Positions 18,677-27,151 are shown, numbered from the stretch's first letter. The stretch: DNA of 64,000 nt from FEN-987 sp964598845 (GCA_964598845.1 CAZRDM010000009.1:21819-85818), one strand, 5' to 3'. Notes: a model not told the origin generated them from the letters alone. Program-made: numbers and translations.

Positions 18677-19170
18677 TGAGCAGTCAGGCAAAGATGCTGA
18701 TCTACGCAGTCCGCACAACAAGTGGCCAAGAACGAACGGTCGTGGACCTCATAGCATCGAGGACTGCGTTAAAGAAACTCCCGATAGCAAGTCTTCTGGC
18801 AGCCGACATCGTTAAGGGATACATATTCGTGGAATCTGCGGGACCTCACTACGTCGACGACGTCATCGCTGGAGTTCGGCATGCGAGAGCACGTACAAAA
18901 GGTATCATATCACCAGAAGCCATAGACCGGTTCATCGTCACTAAACCAGTCATAGAAGATCTTCGGGTTGGCGACTCCATCGAAGTGATAAGCGGACCCT
19001 TTAGAGGACTAAAAGCACGAATCACCAATGTCGATAAATTGAAGGAAGAAGTGACCATTGAACTCCTCGAGGAGGGCTTCGCAACACTCCCGATCACCGT
19101 CCACGCCGACTACGTGAAACTAGTAAGTAGAGGGGGGGCGACAGAAGTTGGGCGAGAAGAAGCAAGTTGA
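18676..19170 (+). CDS. spt5: Transcription elongation factor Spt5 (NusG)
   Basis: 164 residues. The NGN domain (LIYAVRTTSGQERTVVDLI ... GYIFVESAG) binds the clamp of RNA polymerase, with Spt4 as partner; the KOW domain (VGDSIEVISGPFRGLKARI) follows. The ATG at 18676 is chosen over an upstream start at 18466, because the latter would read through secE in another frame. The last 23 nt overlap the L11 start. Confidence 0.95.
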   Translation: MSSQAKMLIYAVRTTSGQERTVVDLIASRTALKKLPIASLLAADIVKGYIFVESAGPHYVDDVIAGVRHARARTKGIISPEAIDRFIVTKPVIEDLRVGDSIEVISGPFRGLKARITNVDKLKEEVTIELLEEGFATLPITVHADYVKLVSRGGATEVGREEAS

Positions 19171-19639
19171 AGCCCTACTGAACGGCGGCGAAGCAACTGC
19201 AGGCCCACCCCTAGGCCCCGCATTAGGACCTCTCGGCGTTAATGTCCTACAGATAGTGAATAGGATCAATGAGCTGACGAAAGATTATGCCGGAATGAAG
19301 GTTCCGGTTCGAATAATCGTTGACATCGAAACAAAGGAGTTCGAGGTTGAGATAGGGACTCCGACCACATCGGCGCTACTGGTCAAAGAGCTCGGCATAC
19401 AGAAGGGCTCCGGTAACCCGAAAGCCGAGAAAGTCGGCAACCTCACTATGGAGCAAGTAGCCAAAATAGCCAAACTGAAAATTCCCACCAGCTACGCAAA
19501 GGCCGCCAAAACGGCTGCAAAGGAAGTAATGGGAACCTGCATTAGTCTTGGTGTTATAATAGAAGGCAGAGATCCAAGAGAAGTGCAGAAGGAAGTCGAC
19601 CAAGGCAAGTGGGATCACGTATTCGAGAAACTTGCATAA
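19148..19639 (+). CDS. rpl11: Ribosomal protein L11
   Basis: 163 residues, TTG start inside spt5. N-terminal domain GGEATAGPPLGPALGPLGVNV and C-terminal rRNA-binding domain with KVGNLTMEQVAKIAK and KEVMGTCISLGV. L11 binds the GTPase-associated centre with P0. It ends the rightward run that begins at L18Ae and converges with aIF6 on the other strand. Confidence 0.96.
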   Translation: MGEKKQVEALLNGGEATAGPPLGPALGPLGVNVLQIVNRINELTKDYAGMKVPVRIIVDIETKEFEVEIGTPTTSALLVKELGIQKGSGNPKAEKVGNLTMEQVAKIAKLKIPTSYAKAAKTAAKEVMGTCISLGVIIEGRDPREVQKEVDQGKWDHVFEKLA

Positions 19640-19679
19640 TCACAACTCAAAGAATCCGGCGCAGAACCTTCTGCCTCGG

Positions 19680-20339
19680 TTAGACCCCGAGGGCACGGCT
19701 GATCTGCATTAGTTCCGCGCCGCGAGTTAACGGTCCGACTACCGCTCCCATCGAGTTTGCTAGTATGCCGGACCTTACGAAGTTCACGCCGCCATTGGTC
19801 GTGCTGAGTTCTACGGTGACGTGCAAGGCTGATTCGATGATTAACTGTTCCTCTTTGAGGGTGCTGGGACTCAGGATAGCTCCCTTGTTAGTGGCAATCC
19901 CGAGGGCACCCACGAAGGACAACATCCCGATTTTGCTTTGGACCGGTTTCACGCCGAGCTCCTTGATTGCGCATTCCATGATTTCCCTTGGCGCATCGGG
20001 GTGAATAACAGCTCCGTAGTCATTTGCTAGGATTACGTTACCAAGAGCGGTCCAACGCGACTGAACTACCAAAGCGTTGGTGAACTCTTCGATTCTTTCC
20101 AGTTCGTAATCGCGAACGGTATGTGGAAGGAGTAAGGCGTTGGAGTTGCCGGTGACGAGAGCGCCGACCAGTGTTGATCCACCTATGGTAGTTGTGCAGA
20201 CGTTTGCATGAAGTGTCTCAGCGAGTTGACTTATCTTCCGACGAGTAAGCCCAGGTGGGACAACCAGTATTTTCTCGTTACAGAAGCAGTATACGCCGAT
20301 ATTCGGGCTACCGAAGACATCAGCTAAGATGACAGCCAA
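19680..20339 (-). CDS. eif6: Translation initiation factor aIF6
   Basis: 219 residues forming the fivefold pseudosymmetric pentein. Repeat-like motifs such as GSTLVGALVTGNSNALLLPHTV, ANDYGAVIHPDA and ILANSMGAVVGPLT recur along the protein. aIF6 binds the large subunit and blocks subunit joining. It is the last gene of the leftward unit with L31e, L39e, PDCD5 and S19e, the standard archaeal neighbourhood. Confidence 0.96.
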   Translation of the reverse strand: MAVILADVFGSPNIGVYCFCNEKILVVPPGLTRRKISQLAETLHANVCTTTIGGSTLVGALVTGNSNALLLPHTVRDYELERIEEFTNALVVQSRWTALGNVILANDYGAVIHPDAPREIMECAIKELGVKPVQSKIGMLSFVGALGIATNKGAILSPSTLKEEQLIIESALHVTVELSTTNGGVNFVRSGILANSMGAVVGPLTRGAELMQISRALGV

Positions 20340-20395
20340 TCCCGAGTACCCATATTAGGGATAAAAATCAACTTCGATCCAAGTAGTCGATTGGC

Positions 20396-20866
20396 TCATG
20401 CTGCTCTTGCAGGGTAGATTATTACTTTGCCTTCCTTGTCTTTGACGGCGCGGATTTTGATCTTCCTCGGAGGCTTATTGATTCCTCTTGCCCAGAGAAC
20501 CTTGTTTATCTCATCACTGACTGAGACTTCTTCGGCCTTCATATGGCGTGATACAAACGCCCTAACATCTCTTACCGCTCTAGGCGCCCTCTTCCCCCGC
20601 GGTGTGATCACCCAAGTATGTCGAAGCGGAATAGTGTAAATCCTTTCTTCAACTACTTCTATCTCCTCTTCGGCTTCTCCTTCTTTCTCTTCGGCGGCGG
20701 GAACGGTTTCGGCGGTTTCTTCTACTTCTGTTTCCGTTGTTTCTTCGACCCGAGCTTCTTCCTCGGGAGTAACCTTTTCTTCGACAGCTTCGACGGCTTC
20801 GACGGGAGGCTCAACTTCCTCTTCCTTCGTTTCGGGAAGTTCTTCTTTCTCCTCAGTCTCACTCAT
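20396..20866 (-). CDS. rpl31e: Ribosomal protein L31e with acidic N-terminal extension
   Basis: 156 residues. The C-terminal 80 residues are a complete L31e (ERIYTIPLRHTWVITPRGKR ... RGINKPPRKIKIRAV), a protein near the exit tunnel. The first 73 residues are almost only Glu, Val, Thr, Pro and Ala, an extension not found in ordinary archaeal L31e of about 85-100 residues. The ATG at 20866 follows a GGAGG-like site, and the extension is open throughout; an internal start is possible but I see no strong ATG near residue 73. The extension is predicted disordered and strongly negative. Confidence 0.92.
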   Translation of the reverse strand: MSETEEKEELPETKEEEVEPPVEAVEAVEEKVTPEEEARVEETTETEVEETAETVPAAEEKEGEAEEEIEVVEERIYTIPLRHTWVITPRGKRAPRAVRDVRAFVSRHMKAEEVSVSDEINKVLWARGINKPPRKIKIRAVKDKEGKVIIYPARAA

Positions 20867-20881
20867 TCCATTGACCTCCTT

Positions 20882-21037
20882 CTAGGCTTTCAGTTTGGTT
20901 CTTCGCCAATGTCGCCTCTTCGGATGAGTTCTGGTGTGGCCTCGCGTTTTGGCTATGACCCATGTTGGAACAGCCCTCCTAGTTTTCAATGCCCTTCCAA
21001 GTCTACGCTTCCGGGCGGCAGGTTTGTTCCTTGACAT
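20882..21037 (-). CDS. rpl39e: Ribosomal protein L39e
   Basis: 51 residues, very basic: begins MSRNKPAARKRRLGRALK and contains RRAVPTWVIAKTRGHTRTH before the C-terminal KRRHWRRTKLKA. L39e lies in the wall of the exit tunnel. It lies 3 nt after PDCD5 and 15 nt before L31e on the minus strand. Too short for most gene finders but unmistakable. Confidence 0.96.
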   Translation of the reverse strand: MSRNKPAARKRRLGRALKTRRAVPTWVIAKTRGHTRTHPKRRHWRRTKLKA

Positions 21038-21040
21038 GGC

Positions 21041-21394
21041 TCAGGCTCTCCTGATGTGAAATTCCTTTCTCCCTGATTGGAGCCGAGCTAACGCTTCCTT
21101 CAACTGGTCATCAGTAATCGGAACCCTCACCTTCCCAGTCTGGGCTAGTTGGAGAAGCTGGAGCTCGATCTGCTCGGCGAATTCGGGTTTGACCATGCGA
21201 ATATTCGTCAATCTCTGTCTAGCCTCCGGCGTGAGGATCACTTTGAGTGCAACTTGCTTTTGAGCCTCAAACTGTCTGCGAGCTTCAGCCTGCCTCTGTT
21301 CTTCAATCGCTGCGCGCTGGAGCTCAGCATATCTCCTTCGCCTTAGGGCGGCAAGCTCCTCTTCAGTATAGTCTCCCTCTTCCTCACCCATCAA
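21041..21394 (-). CDS. PDCD5-family nucleic-acid-binding protein
   Basis: 117 residues. Begins with an acidic stretch, then AALRRRRYAELQRAA, a long charged helix, and the three-helix core ending TDDQLKEALARLQSGRKEFHIRRA. Archaeal homologues of human programmed-cell-death protein 5 bind DNA or chaperonin; the precise role is unknown. It overlaps S19e by 4 nt and precedes L39e by 3 nt. Confidence 0.93.
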   Translation of the reverse strand: MMGEEEGDYTEEELAALRRRRYAELQRAAIEEQRQAEARRQFEAQKQVALKVILTPEARQRLTNIRMVKPEFAEQIELQLLQLAQTGKVRVPITDDQLKEALARLQSGRKEFHIRRA

Positions 21395-21834
21395 TGAGCT
21401 TCCGCCCTCTTGGCACTCTTGAGAATTTCAGCGGTCATCCGATTTAGAAGGCTGATCCCTTCTGCTGTTATCTTCCTGCCTTTCTTCGCCTCAACTGCCA
21501 CGAAACCGGCTTTCTGAAGTTGCTGCAATGGTTCTCTAATTGCTGAGCCTCCTGCAGTCCTCGAATGTTCGATATGAGTCCCTCTTCGCAGGCGACCTCC
21601 ATACTCAACTTTCAGCCGCGCTATTCCCACCGGACCATGCAAGTACAACTTTCGCAAGAGTGAGGCGCATCTAACATACCACCAATCAGGGCTCGACGGA
21701 GGACGTTCGCGATGTGAACCCGTCTTGGCGGTCAACGCCCATGTTGGCGGAGCCACTTCACCAACATTCTCCTTCAGAAACTTGGATAGTCTATCCACGA
21801 GCAAGTCTGAAGGAACATCTAGTGGTGTTGGCAT
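21391..21834 (-). CDS. rps19e: Ribosomal protein S19e
   Basis: 147 residues. Winged-helix small-subunit protein absent from bacteria: SPDWWYVRCASLLRKLYLHGPVGIARL and GGSAIREPLQQLQKAGFV are diagnostic. Needed for maturation of the small subunit head. It begins the S19e-PDCD5-L39e-L31e-aIF6 unit from its own TATA-like promoter. Confidence 0.96.
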   Translation of the reverse strand: MPTPLDVPSDLLVDRLSKFLKENVGEVAPPTWALTAKTGSHRERPPSSPDWWYVRCASLLRKLYLHGPVGIARLKVEYGGRLRRGTHIEHSRTAGGSAIREPLQQLQKAGFVAVEAKKGRKITAEGISLLNRMTAEILKSAKRAEAH

Positions 21835-21880
21835 CGAACTAGCACCGTGACGGAAACTTCAGGTTACAAACGGAGAGCGC

Positions 21881-21888
21881 CATATAAG
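21881..21888 (-). promoter_or_regulatory. TATA-like element for the S19e-aIF6 unit
   Basis: Minus strand reads CTTATATG, about 50 nt upstream of the S19e ATG at 21834. Predicted transcript start about 25 nt before the ATG. It lies in a 240-bp gap that separates S19e from the upstream YhbY gene. Confidence 0.5.
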
Positions 21889-22075
21889 TTTAGTTTAGCG
21901 CGAGCTCTGGGAACACTAGCAAGAATTGAAGAAGATGCAGTGTCGACAAGCTGATAGAAATGTCCGTGAAGCTGAGGGAAGCGTGCGTGACCCTGCCATT
22001 TTCTAGGTGGTCATTTATTGTGAGAGGTGGGTGGGGGGCTGTATGCGCGTTTTGGCATACTAGAGCCTTGGGGGC

Positions 22076-22351
22076 TCAGTGCTTCGAGCAGCTAGGCATC
22101 TCTCGTTTCTTGTAGAGGGTGAAAGTATGACCAATGACATCGATCAGTATGGAACCCGTTGAGCGGGCAACCCTCTGGGCAATATGCGCGGTGTCAGTTT
22201 CTGCGAGAGCAGACTTGTGGACCTTCAATTTGACCAGCTCACGCGCCCTGAGTTGGCTTGAGATCTGATCCAGTAACTGAGTAGAGGTTCCCTCCTTTCC
22301 AATCCAGATGGTCGCATCCGCGCTACGTGATCTGAATTGAAGCGCTCTCAG
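22076..22351 (-). CDS. CRM-domain (YhbY-like) RNA-binding protein with CTG start
   Basis: 91 residues. ATIWIGKEGTSTQLLDQISS, ARELVKLKVHKSAL and TGSILIDVIGHTFTLYKK match the CRM/YhbY fold, found with ribosome assembly factors. The reading frame contains no ATG, GTG or TTG upstream of the domain back to a stop codon. The only sensible start is CTG at 22351, which overlaps the stop of the upstream Rpp21 gene as CTGA, exactly like the ATGA overlaps elsewhere in this window. This makes a CTG start with translational coupling very likely. An alternative is a sequencing error. Partner genes S19e and rnp4 support a role in RNA or ribosome processing. Confidence 0.85.
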   Translation of the reverse strand: MRALQFRSRSADATIWIGKEGTSTQLLDQISSQLRARELVKLKVHKSALAETDTAHIAQRVARSTGSILIDVIGHTFTLYKKREMPSCSKH

Positions 22352-22686
22352 CTTCTTCTTCTCGAAAGTCGTTCCCTCACTGTGGGGTATCTCTTCCTCG
22401 CTCCACAGTCGAGGCAGGTAATTAACACCGTTGTCCCCAAATCGGACCTAGTTCTGACACGACAGTTCACGCCAGGAACAAGAAGGCTACCGCATCCCTT
22501 GCAGACGAACATCCTATCTTCCCTCGTCAGTCGGACGCCTGCCTTCATGCCGATTCGGCGGGCGAGATCAACGTAACGCCTAGAGAGAGCCCGATCCTCT
22601 CGGAAAACTTTCCTAGCTAGTTTCATCAAAATGTCAATTCGCTCGCGAGCGATGCCTCTCGTGCCTTCGCTTCTTCTCCAGGACAA
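22348..22686 (-). CDS. rnp4: RNase P protein subunit Rpp21 (Rnp4)
   Basis: 112 residues. Two N-terminal helices (RERIDILMKLARKVFRED ... RRYVDLARRIGMKAGVRL) then a zinc ribbon with CKGCG and CLDCG, as in Rpr2/Rpp21. With Rpp29, Pop5 and Rpp30 it activates the RNase P RNA that trims tRNA 5' ends. Transcribed leftward, coupled to the CRM gene through a 4-nt overlap, and divergent from nep1. Confidence 0.9.
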   Translation of the reverse strand: MSWRRSEGTRGIARERIDILMKLARKVFREDRALSRRYVDLARRIGMKAGVRLTREDRMFVCKGCGSLLVPGVNCRVRTRSDLGTTVLITCLDCGARKRYPTVRERLSRRRS

Positions 22687-22772
22687 CGACTCGACCGGCC
22701 AGCCTATCGAAGGATAGGTTTGTAACCTTTTTGTGGACTACAAGCAAAGCTCCCATCCAAGAGGGCTACTTC

Positions 22773-23501
22773 ATGACGATAACCTTGGTGCTCGCTGAAT
22801 CTGCACTACAACTGGTTCCTAAGGAAATCCAATCGCATCCTCAAGTAAGGCGATACGCAGAGAGGAGACAGAAGACTTCGGAAGAGGTTCTTCTTGACAG
22901 GGCATTCCATCACGCAGCGATGCAGAGGCTTGCGAGAAGAAGGCGCGGAATAGCTCCAGAGAAAATGGGGCGGCCAGACATCGTTCATAGCGCCCTGCTT
23001 CAAGTTCTTGAGACGCCTCTAAACTGGGAGGGCTATCTCCGAACGTTCATCCACACGCAAAATGATCTGGTTATCTCGGTCAACCCTAAGGTACGTTTAC
23101 CGAAGAATTATCTCCGTTTTGTCGGTTTAATCGAACAACTATTCGCCCAAGAGCAGGTTCCAGTGAGAGGAGAACCGCTACTCAGCCTAGAGAACATGAC
23201 ATTACATGAGCTGGTACGCAAGCTCAGCCCTGGCAGTGTCCTAGGGTTTAGTACTCTTGGTAGACCTGTGCTCCTCCGCGATGTTGCCGACATGACCGCT
23301 AAGCTCAAGGATCCCGCGTTCCTTATCGGTGGTTTTCCGAGAGGACACTTCACCGAAGAAACAAGGCGATTGCTAAATGACATGTTCAGTGTAGATCGAC
23401 GCACATTGGATGCATGGGTTGTAGCGGGCCGTTTCGTTTATGACCTCGAATGGTCATTAGGCCTCCCCAAGAAGCGCATAAAAACTGCCGATTGTGATTG
23501 A
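22773..23501 (+). CDS. nep1: rRNA pseudouridine N1-methyltransferase Nep1 (Emg1)
   Basis: About 240 residues with ATG at 22773. SPOUT-class methyltransferase that methylates a pseudouridine in the small-subunit rRNA. Visible features are MTITLVLAESALQLVPKE, the RPDIVHSALLQVLETPLNW segment, HTQNDLVISVNPKVRLPKNY for rRNA contacts and the knot region LIGGFPRGHF with the SAM loop. Divergent from rnp4 and followed at once by a PDCD5-like gene, thus part of a ribosome-maturation neighbourhood. Confidence 0.93.
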   Translation: MTITLVLAESALQLVPKEIQSHPQVRRYAERRQKTSEEVLLDRAFHHAAMQRLARRRRGIAPEKMGRPDIVHSALLQVLETPLNWEGYLRTFIHTQNDLVISVNPKVRLPKNYLRFVGLIEQLFAQEQVPVRGEPLLSLENMTLHELVRKLSPGSVLGFSTLGRPVLLRDVADMTAKLKDPAFLIGGFPRGHFTEETRRLLNDMFSVDRRTLDAWVVAGRFVYDLEWSLGLPKKRIKTADCD

Positions 23502-23503
23502 AC

Positions 23504-23881
23504 ATGAGTAAGGACCTAGAACTTGAGAGATTGAAACGCCAACGGCTCGCTGAGCTACAGAAGAAAATTAACGCGCGGCAGCAACAGACAGAAGCTCAGG
23601 GGAAAGCACTAGAACCCGCCAAGGTCTTGGAGAAGGTATTCGTCGGACGCGCATGGGAAGTCTACCACGCTGCGCGAGAGCAATACCCCAGAATCGCTGA
23701 GGAGATATTCAGAGAACTGGCGGAACTCGTCCAGAGGGGCCATGTGAAAGGTCGGATTACAGGCGAGCAACTGTATGGATTGCTTCGAACGATCGGTCTG
23801 GACGTTAGACTTGAAACCAAGATTCAGATTCTCGAGCATGGCGAGCTGAGGTCCGTAGCGGATAAGTTTCGAGGCGACTAG
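23504..23881 (+). CDS. Small PDCD5-like protein downstream of Nep1
   Basis: 125 residues. The first helix KDLELERLKRQRLAELQKK strongly resembles the N-terminus of PDCD5, but the second part (VFVGRAWEVYHAAREQYP ... ITGEQLYGLLRTIGLDVRLETKI) differs. The window already contains a bona fide PDCD5 gene at 21041-21394, so this is a paralogue or a distinct family sharing the helix. It starts 2 nt after nep1, so it is very likely cotranscribed and possibly linked to rRNA maturation. Function unknown. Confidence 0.75.
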   Translation: MSKDLELERLKRQRLAELQKKINARQQQTEAQGKALEPAKVLEKVFVGRAWEVYHAAREQYPRIAEEIFRELAELVQRGHVKGRITGEQLYGLLRTIGLDVRLETKIQILEHGELRSVADKFRGD

Positions 23882-23946
23882 GTAAGAGCGTTTTTAGGTA
23901 ATCTTTCGGTTTCATGAGGCTGCCCGTCGCCCGGGTCGACGAAAAG

Positions 23947-24294
23947 TTATCCACATTTCTCCCAACACCACGCTTCGAAACCTTTCAGGTGCGATGGAGC
24001 TGCACTTTCCAATCGTACGTCGAGTATGTATCTTCCCATAGAATCCATAGGAAGACTACAGCTAGGGCATCTGATCCTTCTTCACCATAGATCAGGGTCG
24101 AATAAGAACAAGAGCAACTTTCCGGCTTTGATCGGACGGCGAAGGAGTTGCCCGATTACAGGCATCTCCACAGATACTGTATCTTCTGTTCCGGCATCCA
24201 AACGAGCCTCAACCGTCAGTTGGAGTGAGAAGCCAATCGCAAAATGTAGAACGATTGCAAGCGTATGTAATGCTTCCGGTGAGTTGGTGAGACT
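23947..24294 (-). pseudogene. Possible decayed gene with C-terminal zinc ribbon
   Basis: On the minus strand one phase is open from 24294 to 23947 except for a single TGA at 24084-24082. The part before it (TLAIVLHFAIGFSLQLTVEARL ...) and the part after it (RCPSCSLPMDS ... AWCWEKCG, a CxxC/CxxxC zinc ribbon) both look protein-like, but no ATG, GTG or TTG precedes the first part. It may be a remnant, two small genes, or coincidence. Confidence 0.3.
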
Positions 24295-24402
24295 CTATAT
24301 TTGATTGAATCACTCCAAAGCAGGTCATAGTACAGTGACGCTCAACGAAGAAGAAGGCGGGGCAATCGCACTTCCTTGTCCATCAAGATCAAAATGTGGC
24401 TA

Positions 24403-26424
24403 TTAGATGAGTTGCAGAAAGGCTAGAGCCCTAAACGCGATGGCGCCTATGACTAGGGCGATTCCTATATCACCTGCCATAACAGCGGCTGTACTCTTCC
24501 AGCCCAGCTCCCTGCCAAGCACACTCATCGTTGCGACGCATGGAAAGTAGAGCGTTACGACCAGAGCGAACACGAAGAGTTGAGCGGGTGACATGAACAG
24601 TGTGAGGTTTCGCGCGGAGGCGCCGTACTGCATTATCGCGAGTGCGACAAGTAGCTGTAGGGTCAGTTCTTTCCGTAGGATCCCAAGAACCAGGGCTATG
24701 CCTGCGACCGACGGGAGACCAAGAGTCCAGTAGAGCCCAAGTCGAGAAATCTCACTCAAGGTGTTAAGGAATCCCAGCTCATAGAGCCCACCGAGTAAGA
24801 GGCTTCCGACGGTCACTATGGGAAAAGCCACGAAGACGAACGCTCTGAACCTAAACCAGGTCTTCTTCAGCACCGATCGAAGTGCGGGAACGCGAAACGG
24901 AAAGATCTCCATAACCAAGCCTGAGGAGCCGCCTGGCAGAATTAAGTTCAGGGCCTTTCCAATACCGCCGATGACTGCGAAGTCGATGAGAAAGACTGTG
25001 AGTGCATACTGCCAGCCCACGAGGTAGGCCACCGCACCGAGCACAACGGCAATTCTGGCGCTGCATGGGGTCAGGGTAATCAAGGTAGAGGCTAGGAGTC
25101 GTTCGCGGCGTGTGGACAAGACCCGGGTGGCCATTATGGCTGGAACATTGCACCCCAGTCCCATGATTAATGGGATTATTGATCGACCCTGCAAACCTAA
25201 TCTTCTCATTAAACTGTCGGTTAGATATGCGATATTTCCCAAGTAGCCAGTATCCTCAAGAATAGCGAGAACAACGTAGAAAGTCAGCACAAAAGGAACA
25301 CCCACCGAAAGCGCAGCGAGGATACCTGCATCAAACCCCCAAAGTGCTATCCTCGCTAGAATCTCGTTTCGCAGAAGAGAGTATGCAAGATGCCACAGAA
25401 GTGGCGAGACGACCGACCCCCAGAGTCGACTGATTAGATCGCTCAGAAAGCCTCCGACGAAGAACATGAAACCAAATGTTCCCATAACAACTGCGAACAT
25501 GAGCGGTATGGCTGTTGGCGGCCAGACCGCATAGTGCCGCCCGAGCATAGCGGCCTCTTCGCCTAGCTTAATCGGCCTGCTCACTTCAGCTGCAATCTGG
25601 TGGGCAACTTGGTATCTGGCCCTTGCAAAGACCAACTGCGCGGTATGGTTTTCTTTCAATTCGATGGCTGCGCGAAGCGTCCGACCAAGCTCAAGGATCT
25701 TTCGCCCTCCCGGAGCTTTCTGCAGGGCGCTCTCGATGTCCGCATCACCTTCAATCAGCGGCCAATGGAATCCCATTGGCAACGGTATCGAGTCGAGAGC
25801 ATCTCTTGATTCTTGGACCGCTTCATGCAACCTCTCAAGGGCTTCTGAGTAGGGAATATCAAAATGGGGCTCCGCTCTCGGGCCTGCACCTCGCTGGGTC
25901 GCAACAACGATTATGGCGTCAAGCAGCCGTCTGATGCCTTGGCCTGTAATCGCGACCGTTGGAACTATGGGTACGCCCAGAATTTTCTCGAGTCTTTGCT
26001 CATCGATCACGATGCCCTTCCGGGCTGCATAGTCGACCATATTCAGCGCAACGACTATGGGAAGCCCAAGTTGGATCAGCTGAATGACCTGGTACAGGTT
26101 TCTTTCAAGATTGGAAGCATCAACGACAACTACAATCGCGTCAAAGTCTTCGAAGAGGAGAGCCCCCTTTGCCACGCGTTGATCTTCGGAGACAACATCT
26201 AGTCCGTACGTGCCGGGCAGATCTACAAAGCCGATGTGATGTTTTCCGTACCTCAGGGATCCGACATTGAGTTCGAGGGTCTTGCCAGGGTAGTTTGCGG
26301 TGATCGCGGACAGTCCGGTTAAGCGATTGAAAAGAGCACTCTTTCCAACATTCGGGTTCCCAGCGAGCGCCACATGAAAATCAGCTTGAATCCCGGCTTG
26401 GATCGCTAAGTCGCGGCAAGACAA
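24403..26424 (-). CDS. feoB: Ferrous iron transporter FeoB
   Basis: 673 residues. N-terminal cytosolic G domain with GNPNVGKSALFNRLTG (P-loop, residues about 23-38), DLPGTYGLD (switch II) and NMVDYA, then the guanine-dissociation helices, and a membrane domain of two Gate repeats (PLIMGLGCNVPAIMATRVL and a second LRKELTLQLLVALAIMQYG) that imports Fe2+. Preceded by 19 nt by a DtxR-type regulator whose C-terminus is a FeoA-like SH3 domain; no separate feoA is present. Expected to be repressed when iron or manganese is plentiful. Confidence 0.95.
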   Translation of the reverse strand: MSCRDLAIQAGIQADFHVALAGNPNVGKSALFNRLTGLSAITANYPGKTLELNVGSLRYGKHHIGFVDLPGTYGLDVVSEDQRVAKGALLFEDFDAIVVVVDASNLERNLYQVIQLIQLGLPIVVALNMVDYAARKGIVIDEQRLEKILGVPIVPTVAITGQGIRRLLDAIIVVATQRGAGPRAEPHFDIPYSEALERLHEAVQESRDALDSIPLPMGFHWPLIEGDADIESALQKAPGGRKILELGRTLRAAIELKENHTAQLVFARARYQVAHQIAAEVSRPIKLGEEAAMLGRHYAVWPPTAIPLMFAVVMGTFGFMFFVGGFLSDLISRLWGSVVSPLLWHLAYSLLRNEILARIALWGFDAGILAALSVGVPFVLTFYVVLAILEDTGYLGNIAYLTDSLMRRLGLQGRSIIPLIMGLGCNVPAIMATRVLSTRRERLLASTLITLTPCSARIAVVLGAVAYLVGWQYALTVFLIDFAVIGGIGKALNLILPGGSSGLVMEIFPFRVPALRSVLKKTWFRFRAFVFVAFPIVTVGSLLLGGLYELGFLNTLSEISRLGLYWTLGLPSVAGIALVLGILRKELTLQLLVALAIMQYGASARNLTLFMSPAQLFVFALVVTLYFPCVATMSVLGRELGWKSTAAVMAGDIGIALVIGAIAFRALAFLQLI

Positions 26425-26443
26425 ACTTGTCAGATCCGAGAGG

Positions 26444-27106
26444 TCAGGTCTTCTTCACACGAATTGAGGAAGCCACCTGCTTGCCTAGGGCATAGCGGGA
26501 GCCTAAGATGCTAACTATCAAAGGCCCGTCGAAAGGGGCTTTCTCCTCAACGCGGACTGAGGCCCCAGGAACAAGCCCAAGGGAGGCCAAGTAACGCAGG
26601 AGGTCCGTTCTCTCTCCCGCAATGCTAGCGATTATTCCCTCTTGATTCGCCGCAAGTTTGGATAGGGGCTCAAGACCTGCCCTATCAATTCTACCGGCCG
26701 CTGTTGGCACTGGATTCCCATGCGGACAGGTCTTCGGGTTCTTCAGTAGCTTCTCAAGTGCTCCCACCATGTCATCAGTTATTGCATGCTCGAGCCGACA
26801 TGCGATTTGATGGACCTCACTCCACTTCATTCCCAAAACTTCTGTGAGTAGTCGTTCAGCGAGCCTATGTTTTCGTAGAATGGTCAAAGCGATCCTTTCG
26901 CCCTCCGAGGTGAGTTTGACGCCCTTGTAGGCCTCTCGCCGGACAAGCCCTTCTCTCTCAAGACGCGCCAGAGTGTTTGTGACCGCGCCCATTGAGACGC
27001 CAAGCGACTCAGCGATTACACTGGTTCTTGCAATACGTTCAGCTTCTGTAAGTCGATAGATTGCTTGGATATACATCTCCATCGGCTCTGACGATCGCTC
27101 TTCCAT
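26444..27106 (-). CDS. DtxR/MntR-family metal-dependent repressor with FeoA-like domain
   Basis: 220 residues. N-terminal winged helix (EMYIQAIYRLTEAERIARTSVIAESLGVSMGAVTNTLARLEREGLV), the dimerisation domain with metal ligands in WSEVHQIACRLEHAITDDM and CPHGNP, and a C-terminal SH3/FeoA-like domain (LVPGASVRVEEKAPFDGPLIV). It represses iron or manganese uptake genes when metal is bound. It lies directly upstream of feoB on the same strand and probably autoregulates through inverted repeats in front of it. Confidence 0.93.
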   Translation of the reverse strand: MEERSSEPMEMYIQAIYRLTEAERIARTSVIAESLGVSMGAVTNTLARLEREGLVRREAYKGVKLTSEGERIALTILRKHRLAERLLTEVLGMKWSEVHQIACRLEHAITDDMVGALEKLLKNPKTCPHGNPVPTAAGRIDRAGLEPLSKLAANQEGIIASIAGERTDLLRYLASLGLVPGASVRVEEKAPFDGPLIVSILGSRYALGKQVASSIRVKKT

Positions 27107-27133
27107 GAGGATGTCCTCGCAATCGTACTCGAA

Positions 27134-27151
27134 AATGCGAGCACTCGTATT
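27134..27151. promoter_or_regulatory. Operator-like inverted repeat upstream of dtxR
   Basis: AATGCGAG-CA-CTCGTATT is a near-perfect 8-2-8 palindrome (one mismatch) 28 nt before the regulator start. It is a plausible DtxR/MntR operator, since family members bind palindromes of about 18-20 bp. Confidence 0.45.

Noticed and set aside
20618..21034. Plus-strand frame very rich in Phe and Gly
   Set aside because: It is the mirror of the L31e acidic extension and of L39e, not a real protein.
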